Shown here piece by piece: positions 42,946 through 51,317 of a DNA stretch of 64,000 bases. The position numbers were made by a program, and so were the translations under genes. The notes beneath the pieces were generated by a model. The model did no database searches. It was not told the DNA's origin and saw only the letters and a list, made by a program, of their open reading frames with translations. The stretch spans positions 125,626 through 189,625 of the forward strand of contig NZ_JACKUK010000027.1 of assembly GCF_025822765.1 (NCBI RefSeq), in the 5' to 3' direction. Positions within the stretch are counted from its first letter, which is position 1. Each line of letters starts with the position of its first letter. This stretch comes from Mycobacterium barrassiae (GTDB taxonomy: Bacteria; Actinomycetota; Actinomycetes; Mycobacteriales; Mycobacteriaceae).

Positions 42946-43113
42946 CTAGCTGGTGACGTTCTTGAGTTCGTCGCCGAGCGCGGCCGCCTCATCGGGCGTG
43001 AGTTCGACGACCAAACGTCCGCCGCCCTCCAGCGGTACCCGCATCACGATGCCTCGCCCCTCCTTGGTTGCTTCCAGTGGACCGTCGCCGGTCCGGGGCT
43101 TCATCGCCGCCAT
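42946..43113 (-). CDS. DUF3117 small protein
   Basis: The protein has 55 residues. ATG 43113 is chosen because GGAGGG precedes it by 8 bases; an ATG 6 codons upstream lacks one. The sequence MAAMKPRTGDGPLEATKEGRGIVMRVPLEGGGRLVVELTPDEAAALGDEL is a nearly invariant actinobacterial family of unknown function. It has a compact beta-rich pattern and no membrane segment. It resembles Rv1211. Confidence 0.9.
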   Translation of the reverse strand: MAAMKPRTGDGPLEATKEGRGIVMRVPLEGGGRLVVELTPDEAAALGDELKNVTS

Positions 43114-43228
43114 CGAGTGCTCCCTCCACATGAGCCAGCCCGCACGGTGGGCCTAACGAATCCCCCCCATTGTTCCCTATCCACGGCATCGCGTGTGCAA
43201 AGACCCGGCGATGACCCCTGTCGACGGG

Positions 43229-43813
43229 TCAGCGGATCGTCGCTGGCACCCAGCAGTCCGCGGTGTGGTCGTCGACCATTCCGGTGGCCTGCATCAAGGC
43301 GTAGGCGGTCGTGGGCCCGACGAACCTGAACCCCCGGCGCTTCAGTTCCTTGGCCATCGCGGTCGACTCGGGCGTGACCGCCGGGACATCGGCCATGGCG
43401 GCCGGCCGCGGCCGGGGCGGCGGGGCGAACGACCACAGCAACTCGGCGAGGTCGACGTCGAGCTCGGCGACAGCGCGGGCGTTGGCGATGGTCGCCTCGA
43501 TCTTCGCGCGGTTACGCACGATGCCCGTGTCGTCCATCAGCCTCGCGATGTCGCGCTCGCGGTAACGCGCGACGCGCTCGACGTCGAAACCGTGGAACGC
43601 CCTGCGGAAGTTCTCCCGCTTGCGCAGGATGATCAGCCACGACAACCCACTCTGAAACGCCTCGAGAGTGACTCGCTCGAACAGCGCCTTCGAGTCCCGC
43701 AGCGGCCGTCCCCATTCGTTGTCGTGGTAATCGCGGTACAAGACGAAATCGTCTGGCGACAAACGTGATTCGTCGATCCAGGCGCAGCGGACTCGTTGAT
43801 CGGTGGCGGTCAC
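43229..43813 (-). CDS. tagA: DNA-3-methyladenine glycosylase I
   Basis: The protein has 194 residues. VRCAWIDES and YRDYHDNEWGRPLRDSKALFERVTLEAFQSGLSW carry the zinc ligands and the base-binding Glu and Trp of the TAG family, and ARLMDDTGIVRNRAKIEATIANARA is the helix-hairpin-helix region. It excises 3-methyladenine from alkylated DNA. Its ATG overlaps the stop of the DivIVA-like gene upstream. Confidence 0.95.
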   Translation of the reverse strand: MTATDQRVRCAWIDESRLSPDDFVLYRDYHDNEWGRPLRDSKALFERVTLEAFQSGLSWLIILRKRENFRRAFHGFDVERVARYRERDIARLMDDTGIVRNRAKIEATIANARAVAELDVDLAELLWSFAPPPRPRPAAMADVPAVTPESTAMAKELKRRGFRFVGPTTAYALMQATGMVDDHTADCWVPATIR

Positions 43814-44184
43814 GCTTCGGCCTCGGCGTCCGACGACGGCAGCGCGTGCGCGCCGCCCTCGATGCGGTGCTCTTCCCCTTCGTCGACGTCGATCCCGTGC
43901 GCTGCGCGCACCGCGGCCAGCTGACCGCGGACCAGATCGAGCTCCTGACCCAACCGGTCGAGCACCCAGTCCACCTCGCTGGTCTTGTAGCCGCGCAACG
44001 TCTGGCTGAACTTGACCGCATCCACGTCGGCACCGGTCACACCGGACGCGGGCAACACGGTGGCGGTCGTATCGCGCGGCAACGGCGGCAATGACTCACC
44101 ACGTCCGAAGAGCACGCTGCCGAGCGCGAACAGCACGATAGCGATCAGAACGAGCACGACCAGATAGAGCAGAACCAGTGTCAC
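43810..44184 (-). CDS. DivIVA-domain membrane protein (Rv1209 type)
   Basis: The protein has 124 residues. One N-terminal membrane helix (LVLLYLVVLVLIAIVLFALGSVLFG) is followed by a DivIVA-like segment VDAVKFSQTLRGYKTSEVDWVLDRLGQELDLVRGQLAAV, which predicts a coiled coil, and an acidic tail. DivIVA/Wag31 proteins mark the growing pole, and this small relative may be a polar or septal membrane protein. The role is not established. It is translationally coupled to tagA. Confidence 0.82.
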   Translation of the reverse strand: MTLVLLYLVVLVLIAIVLFALGSVLFGRGESLPPLPRDTTATVLPASGVTGADVDAVKFSQTLRGYKTSEVDWVLDRLGQELDLVRGQLAAVRAAHGIDVDEGEEHRIEGGAHALPSSDAEAEA

Positions 44185-44243
44185 GATCTCGATACTGCCC
44201 GATCACCCCGACAAGCACCGACCACCGGCACGCCCCGGGTCCG

Positions 44244-45206
44244 CTAGGTGCGGGGGCGCAGGCTGTTCATCGGCGGCCGGTCGACCAGCGACACCTCTGA
44301 CGTGCGGGGGCTGAAATCGTCGCCGTCGGCGAAGAACTGGGTCAGGCCGACGCCGGAGTCCGGCACCCCGCACCGTGAGAACAGGGTCGCGATGACCTGG
44401 CGACTCATCGCCGCCAGCTCGGTCAGCGGGCGGTTGCGGTGCTCGCGGACACCGAGGTTGACCTGCGCGATCGCGTCCAGGCCGAGGCGGTCGTAGGTGT
44501 CGACGAGCAGGCCGATCTCGACGCCGTAGCCCGGCGCGAACGGCACCGAGGTCAGCAGTTCGCGGGTGCCCGCATACTCGCCGCCGAGCGGCTGCAGCAG
44601 GCAGGTCAGCTCGGGCCGCAGCGCGGCGAGCAGCGGCCTGGCCACCAGCTCGGTGACGCGTCCGCCACCGTTGGCGTCCTCGCTGCCGCTGACCTTCAGC
44701 GGGCGGCGGTAGAAGCCCTTGACGAGGTGGACACCCTCCCTCACGAGCAGCGGACCCACCAGCTTGGGCACGAACATGGGGTCGGGGTCGATCAGGTCGG
44801 AGTCGACGAAGACCACGATGTCGCCGGTCGTGACGGCCAGCGACCGCCACAGGACTTCGCCCTTGCCCGGCTGCGGGTCGACCTCGGGCAGGGCCACCTC
44901 GCGGCTGATCACCCTGGCGCCGGCGGCGAGCGCACGGATCTCGGTGTCGTCCGTCGAGCCGGAGTCCAGCACGATCAGCTCGTCGACCAGGCCGCCGACC
45001 AGGGGTGTGATGGTCTCGATGACGCCCGCAACCGTCTCTTCCTCGTTGAGGGCAGGCAAGACCACCGAGATGGTGCGTCCGGCCTTGGCGGCCACCAATT
45101 CGTCGATCGTCCACATGGGCCGGCTCCAGCTGTTGTCGGCCAGCCAGGGATGTTTGGCGATATCCGCGGTGGCCAGCTCTGTTGGCTGTTCGATTAGCAC
45201 AGTCAT
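44244..45206 (-). CDS. gpgS: Glucosyl-3-phosphoglycerate synthase
   Basis: The protein has 320 residues of GT family 81 with a GT-A fold: SVVLPALNEEETVAGVIE, ELIVLDSGSTDDTE, the DXD-like VDSDLIDPDPMFV, and EYAGTRELLTSVPFAPGYGVEIGLLVD. It transfers glucose from UDP-glucose to 3-phosphoglycerate, the first step of methylglucose lipopolysaccharide synthesis. The gene start overlaps the folP2 stop by four bases. Confidence 0.96.
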   Translation of the reverse strand: MTVLIEQPTELATADIAKHPWLADNSWSRPMWTIDELVAAKAGRTISVVLPALNEEETVAGVIETITPLVGGLVDELIVLDSGSTDDTEIRALAAGARVISREVALPEVDPQPGKGEVLWRSLAVTTGDIVVFVDSDLIDPDPMFVPKLVGPLLVREGVHLVKGFYRRPLKVSGSEDANGGGRVTELVARPLLAALRPELTCLLQPLGGEYAGTRELLTSVPFAPGYGVEIGLLVDTYDRLGLDAIAQVNLGVREHRNRPLTELAAMSRQVIATLFSRCGVPDSGVGLTQFFADGDDFSPRTSEVSLVDRPPMNSLRPRT

Positions 45207-46078
45207 GCCAGTCCCCTCACTGTGCGCGTCGGTGGACGCGTTCCCTGAATCGACGCGACCATTTCCAGTACGCGTCGCGTGGGTCCCACCTCGTGCACTC
45301 GGAACATGGCGGCGCCGTCGGCGGCCGCGAGTGCGGTCGCAGCCAGCGTGCCTTCCAGGCGTTCGGTGAGGTCCACACCCAGAGTTTCCCCGACGAAATC
45401 CTTGTTACTCAGTGCCATCAGGACCGGCCATCCAGTGTTTACAAGGTCTTTTAGATGGCGCAACAAACTAAGACCGTGATAAGTGTTCTTGCCGAAATCG
45501 TGGGTGGGATCGATCAACACCGCCTCGCGCGCCACCCCGGCAGCAACGGCGCGTTCGGCCGCCGCAGTCACCTCAGCAATCACGTCGTCGACGACGCCGC
45601 GCTCGGAAATGCCGTAGTTGACGCGAAACGGGCGGGTGCGCGGCACGGCGCCGCCGGTGTGCGAGCAAACCAGCCCGGCGCCGAACTCCGCGGCGACCTC
45701 CGGTAGCGCGGGATCGTGGCCGCCCCAGGTGTCGTTGATCAGATCCGCACCGGCGACACAGGCCTGTTTGGCCACCGCAGCGCGCCAGGTGTCGACGCTG
45801 ATCAGCTGGTCAGGGTAGGTGTTACGAAGCCATTCGATGAACGGGACGACGCGGGCGATCTCCTCGTCGACGTCGACCGAACTGCCGGGCCCCGCCTTGA
45901 CTCCGCCCACGTCGACGACGTCGGCACCCTCCTCCACCACGCGATGGGCGGCCTTCTTCGCGGCCTCATCGGTGAAGGTGGCGCCCCGGTCGTAGAACGA
46001 GTCCGGTGTGCGGTTGACGATCGCCATGATCAGCGCGCGGTCGCCCGCCACCGGACGGCCCAGAAACGTCGACTGCAC
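45203..46078 (-). CDS. folP2: Dihydropteroate synthase paralogue FolP2
   Basis: The protein has 291 residues from GTG 46078. It has the pterin-binding TIM barrel: IMAIVNRTPDSFYDRG (loop 1), ADVVDVGGVKAGPGSSVDVDEE (loop 2), ISVDTWRAAVAK, DLINDTWGG, and LIDPTHDFGKNTYH. The signature strands are kept, but DVGGVKAGPG replaces the usual DIGGESTRPG in loop 2. That fits the FolP2 subfamily, for which dihydropteroate synthase activity is doubtful. It is coupled to gpgS, which hints at a non-folate role. Confidence 0.92.
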   Translation of the reverse strand: MQSTFLGRPVAGDRALIMAIVNRTPDSFYDRGATFTDEAAKKAAHRVVEEGADVVDVGGVKAGPGSSVDVDEEIARVVPFIEWLRNTYPDQLISVDTWRAAVAKQACVAGADLINDTWGGHDPALPEVAAEFGAGLVCSHTGGAVPRTRPFRVNYGISERGVVDDVIAEVTAAAERAVAAGVAREAVLIDPTHDFGKNTYHGLSLLRHLKDLVNTGWPVLMALSNKDFVGETLGVDLTERLEGTLAATALAAADGAAMFRVHEVGPTRRVLEMVASIQGTRPPTRTVRGLA

Positions 46079-46085
46079 GCCCTCC

Positions 46086-46091
46086 AGGCTA
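46086..46091 (-). promoter_or_regulatory. -10 element (TAGCCT) for folP2-gpgS
   Basis: On the minus strand TAGCCT, then GGAGGGC (7 bases), then GTG 46078. Either leaderless or an SD-led start is possible. Confidence 0.45.
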
Positions 46092-46098
46092 CGGGCGT

Positions 46099-46151
46099 GC
46101 GATTTGGGCGTGCTGAGTCACTCTGAGCGAGACCGAGCACGCCGAAATCGC
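46099..46151. repeat. REP-like palindrome, copy 2
   Basis: Imperfect arms 46099-46123 (begins GCGATTTGGGCGTGCT) and 46125-46151 (ends GAGCACGCCGAAATCGC) resemble the element at 34507-34555. It starts at the fadD6 stop codon and ends 20 bases before the folP2 start. Confidence 0.75.
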
Positions 46152-47962
46152 TAATTCTTGGGCTTCTTGCCCGCGGCGACCTCTTGCGGGTACTCGTCGT
46201 AGAACTCGACGTAGCCCTCTTCGCGACCGGCAAGGACGTAGATCGGGTCCTTGATCTCGCCGGCCTCCTCGTCGCCTTCGCCCGAACTGCCGCCGTAGCC
46301 CTCCTTGCGGAGGTCCACTTTCTGGCTCTTGAACGTCGAGGTATGAGCGAGTTCCTTCACCACCCGGACGAACAGCGGCACGGCGTAACTGGGCAGCCGC
46401 TCGTAGGCGGCCTTCGCCAGCGCCTTCCCGTCGAACTCCTCGCCATCCTTGAGCTGGACCGCCACCATGCCTGCGCGGCCACCGGCGCCCTCGACCTCGA
46501 CGCCGAACACGGTGGCCTCCTCGACCTGCGGATCGCGTGCGACCGCCGCCTCCACCTCGGTGGTCGCCACGTTCTCGCCCTTCCAGCGGAACGTGTCGCC
46601 GAGCCGGTCGGTGAACGCCGCGTGGCCGAACCCCTGCGAACGCATCAGGTCGCCGGTGTTGAACCAGACGTCACCGTCCTTGAACGCGTCGCGGACGAGC
46701 TTCTTCTCGCTGGCCTTCTCGTCGGTGTAACCGTCGAACGGCTGGAAGTTGCTCACCTTGGACAGGAGCAGACCCGGCTCGCCGTTTTTGACCTTGCGAA
46801 CGCGGCCCTTCTCGTCACGCACCGGCTCGCCGGTGTCGGGGTCGTACTCCACGAACGCCACCGGGGTCGGGCAGATGCCGGTGGACTTGTCGATGTTGAG
46901 CACGTTGACGAATGCCGTGTTGCCCTCGCTGGCTCCGTAGAACTCACACACCCGCGGGATACCGAAGCGCTTGGTGAAGTCGTCCCAGATGGCGGGCCGC
47001 AGACCGTTGCCGATGATCACCCGGACCTTGTGTTTGCGGTCGGTGTCCTTGGGCGGCTGGTTGAGCAGATAGGCGCAGATCTCGCCGATGTAGATGAACG
47101 CCGTCGCCTTGTACCGGATGACGTCGTCCCAGAACTTCGACGCGGAGAACGACTTGCCAAGTGCCAGAGTGGCGCCGGCGTTGACGGTCGATCCGACCGC
47201 CACCGTCAACGCGTTGTTGTGATACAGCGGCAGGCAGCAGTACAGCACGTCGTCGCTGTGCAGGCGCAGTCCGAGGCCTCCGAAGCCCGCCAACGCGCGC
47301 AGCCAGCGGTAGTGCGTCATCACGCTGGCTTTCGGCATTCCCGTCGTGCCCGAGGTGAAGATGTAGAACGCCTTGTCCTTGGCCAGCACCGCCGCGGTGG
47401 TCGCAGGGTCCTGCGTTGGGGCGGTGGCGGCGAGGCCGTCCAACTCCTCGAGCGTCATCAGGCCGGTGGTTTCCGCCCCGCTCTCGGTGATGGGCTCGAT
47501 CATGTCGGTTTCGGCGACGATCGCCTTGGCGCCGAGCAGTCCGATGCTGTGGGCCAGAACATCGCCGCGCTGGTGGTAGTTGAGCATGCCCGCGATGGCA
47601 CCGCACTTGACCACGGCCAGCATCAGCAGCACCGCCTGCGGCGAGTTGCGCAACATGACGCCGACGACGTCGCCGTGCCCAACCCCGCGCGCGGCAAGCA
47701 CTGCGGCGTAACGGTTGGCGGTCTCGTTGGCCTCGCGATAGGTCAGCTCCTGATCCTCGAACCGCAGGAACACCCGGTCGGCGTAGCGGGCCGCACGGTC
47801 CTGGAAGACCTTGCCGATCGACGTCTTGGCCGTGGGGCGCGCCATGAAACCGGTCAGCGCGCCGCGCAGCATCACTGGCGCGTCCATCAACAGGCCCGGT
47901 AGACGGGTGGCGATGTCGAGCAGTCCGACACTGCTCCGGACTCCGGAATTCCGGTCGGTCAT
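46151..47962 (-). CDS. fadD6: Long-chain fatty-acid-CoA ligase / transport protein FadD6
   Basis: The protein has 603 residues from ATG 47962, with GGAGGGG upstream; a longer start at 47998 is less likely. It has the ANL core YIFTSGTTGMPKASVMTHYRW (P-loop), YGASEGN, FNTGDLMRSQGFGHAAFTDRLGDTFRWKGENVATTEVE (hinge and A8) and TFKSQKVDLRKEGYG near the catalytic Lys end. It belongs to the FATP/very-long-chain subgroup. A short acidic insert (GEGDEEAGEIKD) follows the catalytic loop. It activates fatty acids with CoA and ATP. Its stop abuts REP-like copy 2. Confidence 0.94.
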   Translation of the reverse strand: MTDRNSGVRSSVGLLDIATRLPGLLMDAPVMLRGALTGFMARPTAKTSIGKVFQDRAARYADRVFLRFEDQELTYREANETANRYAAVLAARGVGHGDVVGVMLRNSPQAVLLMLAVVKCGAIAGMLNYHQRGDVLAHSIGLLGAKAIVAETDMIEPITESGAETTGLMTLEELDGLAATAPTQDPATTAAVLAKDKAFYIFTSGTTGMPKASVMTHYRWLRALAGFGGLGLRLHSDDVLYCCLPLYHNNALTVAVGSTVNAGATLALGKSFSASKFWDDVIRYKATAFIYIGEICAYLLNQPPKDTDRKHKVRVIIGNGLRPAIWDDFTKRFGIPRVCEFYGASEGNTAFVNVLNIDKSTGICPTPVAFVEYDPDTGEPVRDEKGRVRKVKNGEPGLLLSKVSNFQPFDGYTDEKASEKKLVRDAFKDGDVWFNTGDLMRSQGFGHAAFTDRLGDTFRWKGENVATTEVEAAVARDPQVEEATVFGVEVEGAGGRAGMVAVQLKDGEEFDGKALAKAAYERLPSYAVPLFVRVVKELAHTSTFKSQKVDLRKEGYGGSSGEGDEEAGEIKDPIYVLAGREEGYVEFYDEYPQEVAAGKKPKN

Positions 47963-48023
47963 GCGGTGGGTCCCCTCCGGTGTTCGCTTGCAGAACACAG
48001 CCTATCGGCGAGGGTGACCGCCA

Positions 48024-48584
48024 TCACCCACGCGGTTGGCAGGCGGTCAGTGCGGTGTCGACGTCATCGACGACCACCAACCGGTCCAACGCGCGCTGGG
48101 CGACGTAGCCGCTGTCGATCAGCCCACGCAACCAAGTCAGCAAACCGGTGTAGTGCCCGAACGGGTCGAGCATCACCACCGGCTTTTCGTGCATACCCAG
48201 GTAGCCGGCCGTCCAAGCCTCGAAAAATTCCTCCAGCGTCCCGATGCCGCCGGGCAGGGCAATGAACGCGTCGGCCCGATCCTCCATCACCTGTTTGCGT
48301 TCCCGCATGGTGTCGGTGACGACGAGCTCGTCGGCGTCGACGTCGGCGACCTCGCGATGCACCAGCGCCTTGGGGATCACACCGATGGTGTGGCCGCCGC
48401 GCTGCCTGGCCGCGACGGCGAGCGCACCCATCGCCGACACATTCCCGCCGCCGGACACCAGCGTCCAGCCGCGCTCCGCGATCGCGGTGCCGACCTGTTC
48501 CGCGAGGGCGAGTAGCTCGGGATGCGTCGGGCCGGACGCGCAATAGACGCACACTGCCCACTCGCCGGAGTTTTTCGGAGACAC
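48024..48584 (-). CDS. LOG-family cytokinin riboside 5'-monophosphate phosphoribohydrolase
   Basis: The protein has 186 residues. GTG 48584 is chosen because it lies 6 bases after a -10 TAGGTT; a GTG two codons upstream would abut that element. It has a Rossmann-like lysine-decarboxylase-type fold with LVSGGGNVSAMGALAVAA, MRERKQVMEDRADAFIALPGGIGTLEEFFEAW (the PGGxGTxxE active site). The M. tuberculosis homologue Rv1205 releases free cytokinin bases and is a proteasome substrate whose accumulation sensitises cells to nitric oxide. Confidence 0.92.
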   Translation of the reverse strand: MSPKNSGEWAVCVYCASGPTHPELLALAEQVGTAIAERGWTLVSGGGNVSAMGALAVAARQRGGHTIGVIPKALVHREVADVDADELVVTDTMRERKQVMEDRADAFIALPGGIGTLEEFFEAWTAGYLGMHEKPVVMLDPFGHYTGLLTWLRGLIDSGYVAQRALDRLVVVDDVDTALTACQPRG

Positions 48585-48590
48585 GAGCAC

Positions 48591-48606
48591 AACCTAGCCA
48601 TAGACT
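48591..48606. promoter_or_regulatory. Back-to-back divergent -10 elements
   Basis: Minus-strand TAGGTT (48596-48591) and plus-strand TAGACT (48601-48606) are separated by 4 bp. Each is followed by 6 bases and a GTG start (48584 and 48613). Both genes appear leaderless and each -35 region must lie in the other gene's coding sequence. Confidence 0.6.
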
Positions 48607-48612
48607 CCGGCC

Positions 48613-50694
48613 GTGCCTGTTGAGTGGGTGACCGTTCCGCTTGAGCCGGCACTGGAAGCTCTCGAAGCCGGGTCGCAAGCCCGGCCCGGGACGGTGATCA
48701 TCGGTCCCGCGGGGGTCGGCAAAACCACGCTCGCGCGTGCCGCCGTCGCTCGTCTGGGTGCGCGGTTCGACCGCGTCGACTGGGTCACCGCGACCACACC
48801 TTCGTCGGCAATCCCGTTCGCCGCGTTCAGCCATTTGATCGACGTGCCGGAGGCCGGCAAGACCGCCGAGGTGCTGCGCACCGCGCGCGCGACGCTCGGC
48901 GACGGACGACTGCTGGTGGTGGACGACGCGCACCTGCTGGACAAGTTGTCGGCGGCGCTGGTCCACCAGTTGGCTATCAGCGGCGATGCCTCGCTGATCA
49001 TCACGGTTTCAGCCAACGGCCGTGTGGCCGAGGAGATCTCGACGCTCTGGACCGACGATCTGCTCAACCGGATCGACCTCGACCCGCCCGGGCACGACGA
49101 CCGTCGGCTGGCGGCCATGGTCAACGACCACGTCGCGACGCTGCCCGCCGGCGCACGTCGCGTGCTCGAGTATCTGGCCGTCGACGACCCGTTGCCGTTG
49201 GCAGAGGTGGCCGACCTCGTCGGACGGGACGCCGTCGCCGAAGCGGAGTCCGCAGGGGCGATCACCGTTGACGACGATCTGGTGCGTCCCGCCCACCCGT
49301 TGTTCGTCGATGCGGTACGCGCCGCGCTGGGCGGGCCGGAACTACGCCGACTACGAACGGATTTGGTCGAACGGCTCGGTGCAGCGCCGCCGCGCGATGT
49401 GGTGGCCATGCTGCGACTGGCCGTGCTGGCGCTGGACAGCGACCGCCCCCAGCCGACAGCCGAGATCGTCGCGGCCGCTGGTGAGGCCCTGCGGCTCGGC
49501 GACCTGGTGCTGGCCGAGCGCCTCGGCAGGGCCGCGGTGCAGCGCGACGCCGGCCTGCCCGCGCGGATCACGCTCGCGTACGCCCTCGCCTGGCAGGGCC
49601 GCGGCCGCGACGCCGATTCCGTTCTCGCCCAAGTTGATCCGTCGACCCTGTCGGAATCCGAGTTGATGGCGTGGGCGTTGCCGCTGGCGGCCAACCAGTT
49701 CTGGATGTTGTCGGAGCCCGAACGGGCGACGGCGTTTCTCAAGGCGACGCGGAACAAGGTGTCGTCACCCGCCGCACAAACCACCCTCGATGCGTTGTCC
49801 GCGACGTTCGCCATGAACGCCGGCGGTCCGGGTCGCGCACTGCAGATCGCCAACGAGGTGCTGGCGTCACCGTCGGCAGACGACACCGCCATCGGCTGGG
49901 CGGGCGCCGCCGCAGCGTTGAGTGCGGCACGGATGGGCCACTTCGCCGAAGTCGACCCGTTCGCCGAGCGGGCAATCGCCGCGGGACATCCAGGACTGTT
50001 GCGCTTCACCAGCGGATTCGGCCAGACCACAGCACTGCTGATGGCGGGCGAACTGGACCGGGCGCAGGACCTGGCCCAGCAGCTCACCGACTTCGCTCAG
50101 CTTCAGCAGCCTGGACGCGCCATCGGTGAGGTGTTGGTGGCCGATGTGCTGATCGCGAAGGGCGAACTCGATTCGGCGGTGCGGTTGTTGCGCAGGGCGG
50201 CGGCCGCGTTGGCGCCGACCGGTTACTCATGGGGCCCGCTGGCATGGATGCTGCTGGCGCAGGCACTCGGTCAGCAGGGTGCGCCCGTCGAGGCGGGAAA
50301 GGCGTTGTCCCGGGCGGAGTCTCGGCACGGATTGAAGTCGATGCTGTTCGCACCGGAGCTGGCGTTGGCACGCGCATGGACGATGGCCGCGCGCGGCGAC
50401 AAGATCGGCGCCGTCGCCGCAGCGCGTGACGCGACACGAAGCGCTGAGCGCGGCGGGCAGGCGGCGGTGGCGTTGCGGGCCCTGCTCGACGCGGTGCGGC
50501 TCGGCGACATCCGAGCTGCCGACGCCATCGCCCGCGTCAGTGCCCAATGTGATTGTGCAGTAGGCCAACTGGCGCTGACCCATGCACGCGCGCTGGCCGG
50601 TAACGATGCGGCGGCGTTGGGCGACGTGTCGAAGGAGTGGTCGGCGCTCGGCATGAACCCGGCGGCGGCCGACGCTGCCGCACAAGCGAACTAG
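48613..50694 (+). CDS. MalT/LuxR-type AAA ATPase with TPR-like repeats, lacking a C-terminal HTH
   Basis: The protein has 693 residues from GTG 48613. It has Walker A IIGPAGVGKTTLA, Walker B DGRLLVVDDAHLLD, and NLSxWHs-like SIITVSANGR sensor features of STAND ATPases. Residues about 270-690 are helical repeats rich in Ala and Leu (TPR-like). Relatives usually end with a LuxR helix-turn-helix after a SALGxxxxAADAAAQA segment. Here the protein stops exactly after SALGMNPAAADAAAQAN, and no HTH is readable downstream in any frame. It may act by protein contact rather than DNA binding. It resembles Rv1204c, which is also short. Confidence 0.82.
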   Translation: MPVEWVTVPLEPALEALEAGSQARPGTVIIGPAGVGKTTLARAAVARLGARFDRVDWVTATTPSSAIPFAAFSHLIDVPEAGKTAEVLRTARATLGDGRLLVVDDAHLLDKLSAALVHQLAISGDASLIITVSANGRVAEEISTLWTDDLLNRIDLDPPGHDDRRLAAMVNDHVATLPAGARRVLEYLAVDDPLPLAEVADLVGRDAVAEAESAGAITVDDDLVRPAHPLFVDAVRAALGGPELRRLRTDLVERLGAAPPRDVVAMLRLAVLALDSDRPQPTAEIVAAAGEALRLGDLVLAERLGRAAVQRDAGLPARITLAYALAWQGRGRDADSVLAQVDPSTLSESELMAWALPLAANQFWMLSEPERATAFLKATRNKVSSPAAQTTLDALSATFAMNAGGPGRALQIANEVLASPSADDTAIGWAGAAAALSAARMGHFAEVDPFAERAIAAGHPGLLRFTSGFGQTTALLMAGELDRAQDLAQQLTDFAQLQQPGRAIGEVLVADVLIAKGELDSAVRLLRRAAAALAPTGYSWGPLAWMLLAQALGQQGAPVEAGKALSRAESRHGLKSMLFAPELALARAWTMAARGDKIGAVAAARDATRSAERGGQAAVALRALLDAVRLGDIRAADAIARVSAQCDCAVGQLALTHARALAGNDAAALGDVSKEWSALGMNPAAADAAAQAN

Positions 50695-51299
50695 CGATAC
50701 AGCCGACGGCCGAGGTCCTCGTCGACGTGCTCCGGCGGTGCGACGGGCGCCGGACCCGCACCGGGCCTGCTTTCGTCGGCACGCGCCAACTTTTGCTGGT
50801 TTTCAGCCCGCTGTTCGAGGCGCTCGACCCGTTCTTCGAGCGGATCACGCGGCGCCGGTCCCGGAGCCTGTCCCGCTCCGGCGGCAGTCGGCACGCCGCC
50901 ACCCTGGGCTGCCTTCATCGCCTGCTCGATCAGCGAACCGAACACACCCGAACCGCCTTGGGCGGTCTGTGTAGGCGCACCCGCAACCTGACCCATCTGA
51001 CCCGCTTGTTCACCCAACTTGCCGAGCATGCCGACGACCTGGCCGACCGACTGCGATCCGGCGTCATCAGAGTTCTGGTACGCCGCCTGCGCGACGCCCA
51101 ACTTGCCGGAGTATGTGTGCTCCTTGGCCGACAGCGCCGCCACGTTGGCGGTCAACTGGGCGGCCAGGGTGGGAAGTACTGCGGCGATCGTCGCACTCAT
51201 CGCGTCCAGACCCGCGGGAAGCATTGGTATCTGCGGTAATTCGACCGATGCCGTGTTCCAGCTGATGCCCTCCGGCTTTTTCAGCGGGCTACCGCTCAT
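50691..51299 (-). CDS. Putative type VII secretion substrate, EspC/WXG100-like, with coiled-coil tail
   Basis: The protein has 202 residues from ATG 51299, with a GGGAGAGGA ribosome site. Residues 20-85 form an Ala-rich helical hairpin ending KLGVAQAAYQNSDDAGSQ, where Y74-x3-D78 fits the YxxxD/E type VII secretion signal. A Gly/Gln/Ala linker and a charged coiled coil (LEERVERLEQRAENQQKLA) follow. It lies 18 bases after a PPE-like gene. It is not one of the classical Esx proteins. The assignment rests on the hairpin, the signal and the partner gene. Confidence 0.6.
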   Translation of the reverse strand: MSGSPLKKPEGISWNTASVELPQIPMLPAGLDAMSATIAAVLPTLAAQLTANVAALSAKEHTYSGKLGVAQAAYQNSDDAGSQSVGQVVGMLGKLGEQAGQMGQVAGAPTQTAQGGSGVFGSLIEQAMKAAQGGGVPTAAGAGQAPGPAPRDPLEERVERLEQRAENQQKLARADESRPGAGPAPVAPPEHVDEDLGRRLYR

Positions 51300-51317
51300 C
51301 GCCGTCCTCTCCCGTTG

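Noticed and set aside
43163-43169. Run of seven C as a phase-variation tract
   Set aside because: It lies in the non-coding leader of the DUF3117 gene, and a run this short is expected at this GC content.
50695-50900. Frameshifted HTH domain continuing the AAA-TPR gene
   Set aside because: No LTxRE or other LuxR HTH motif appears in any plus frame; the region is the end of the convergent gene.
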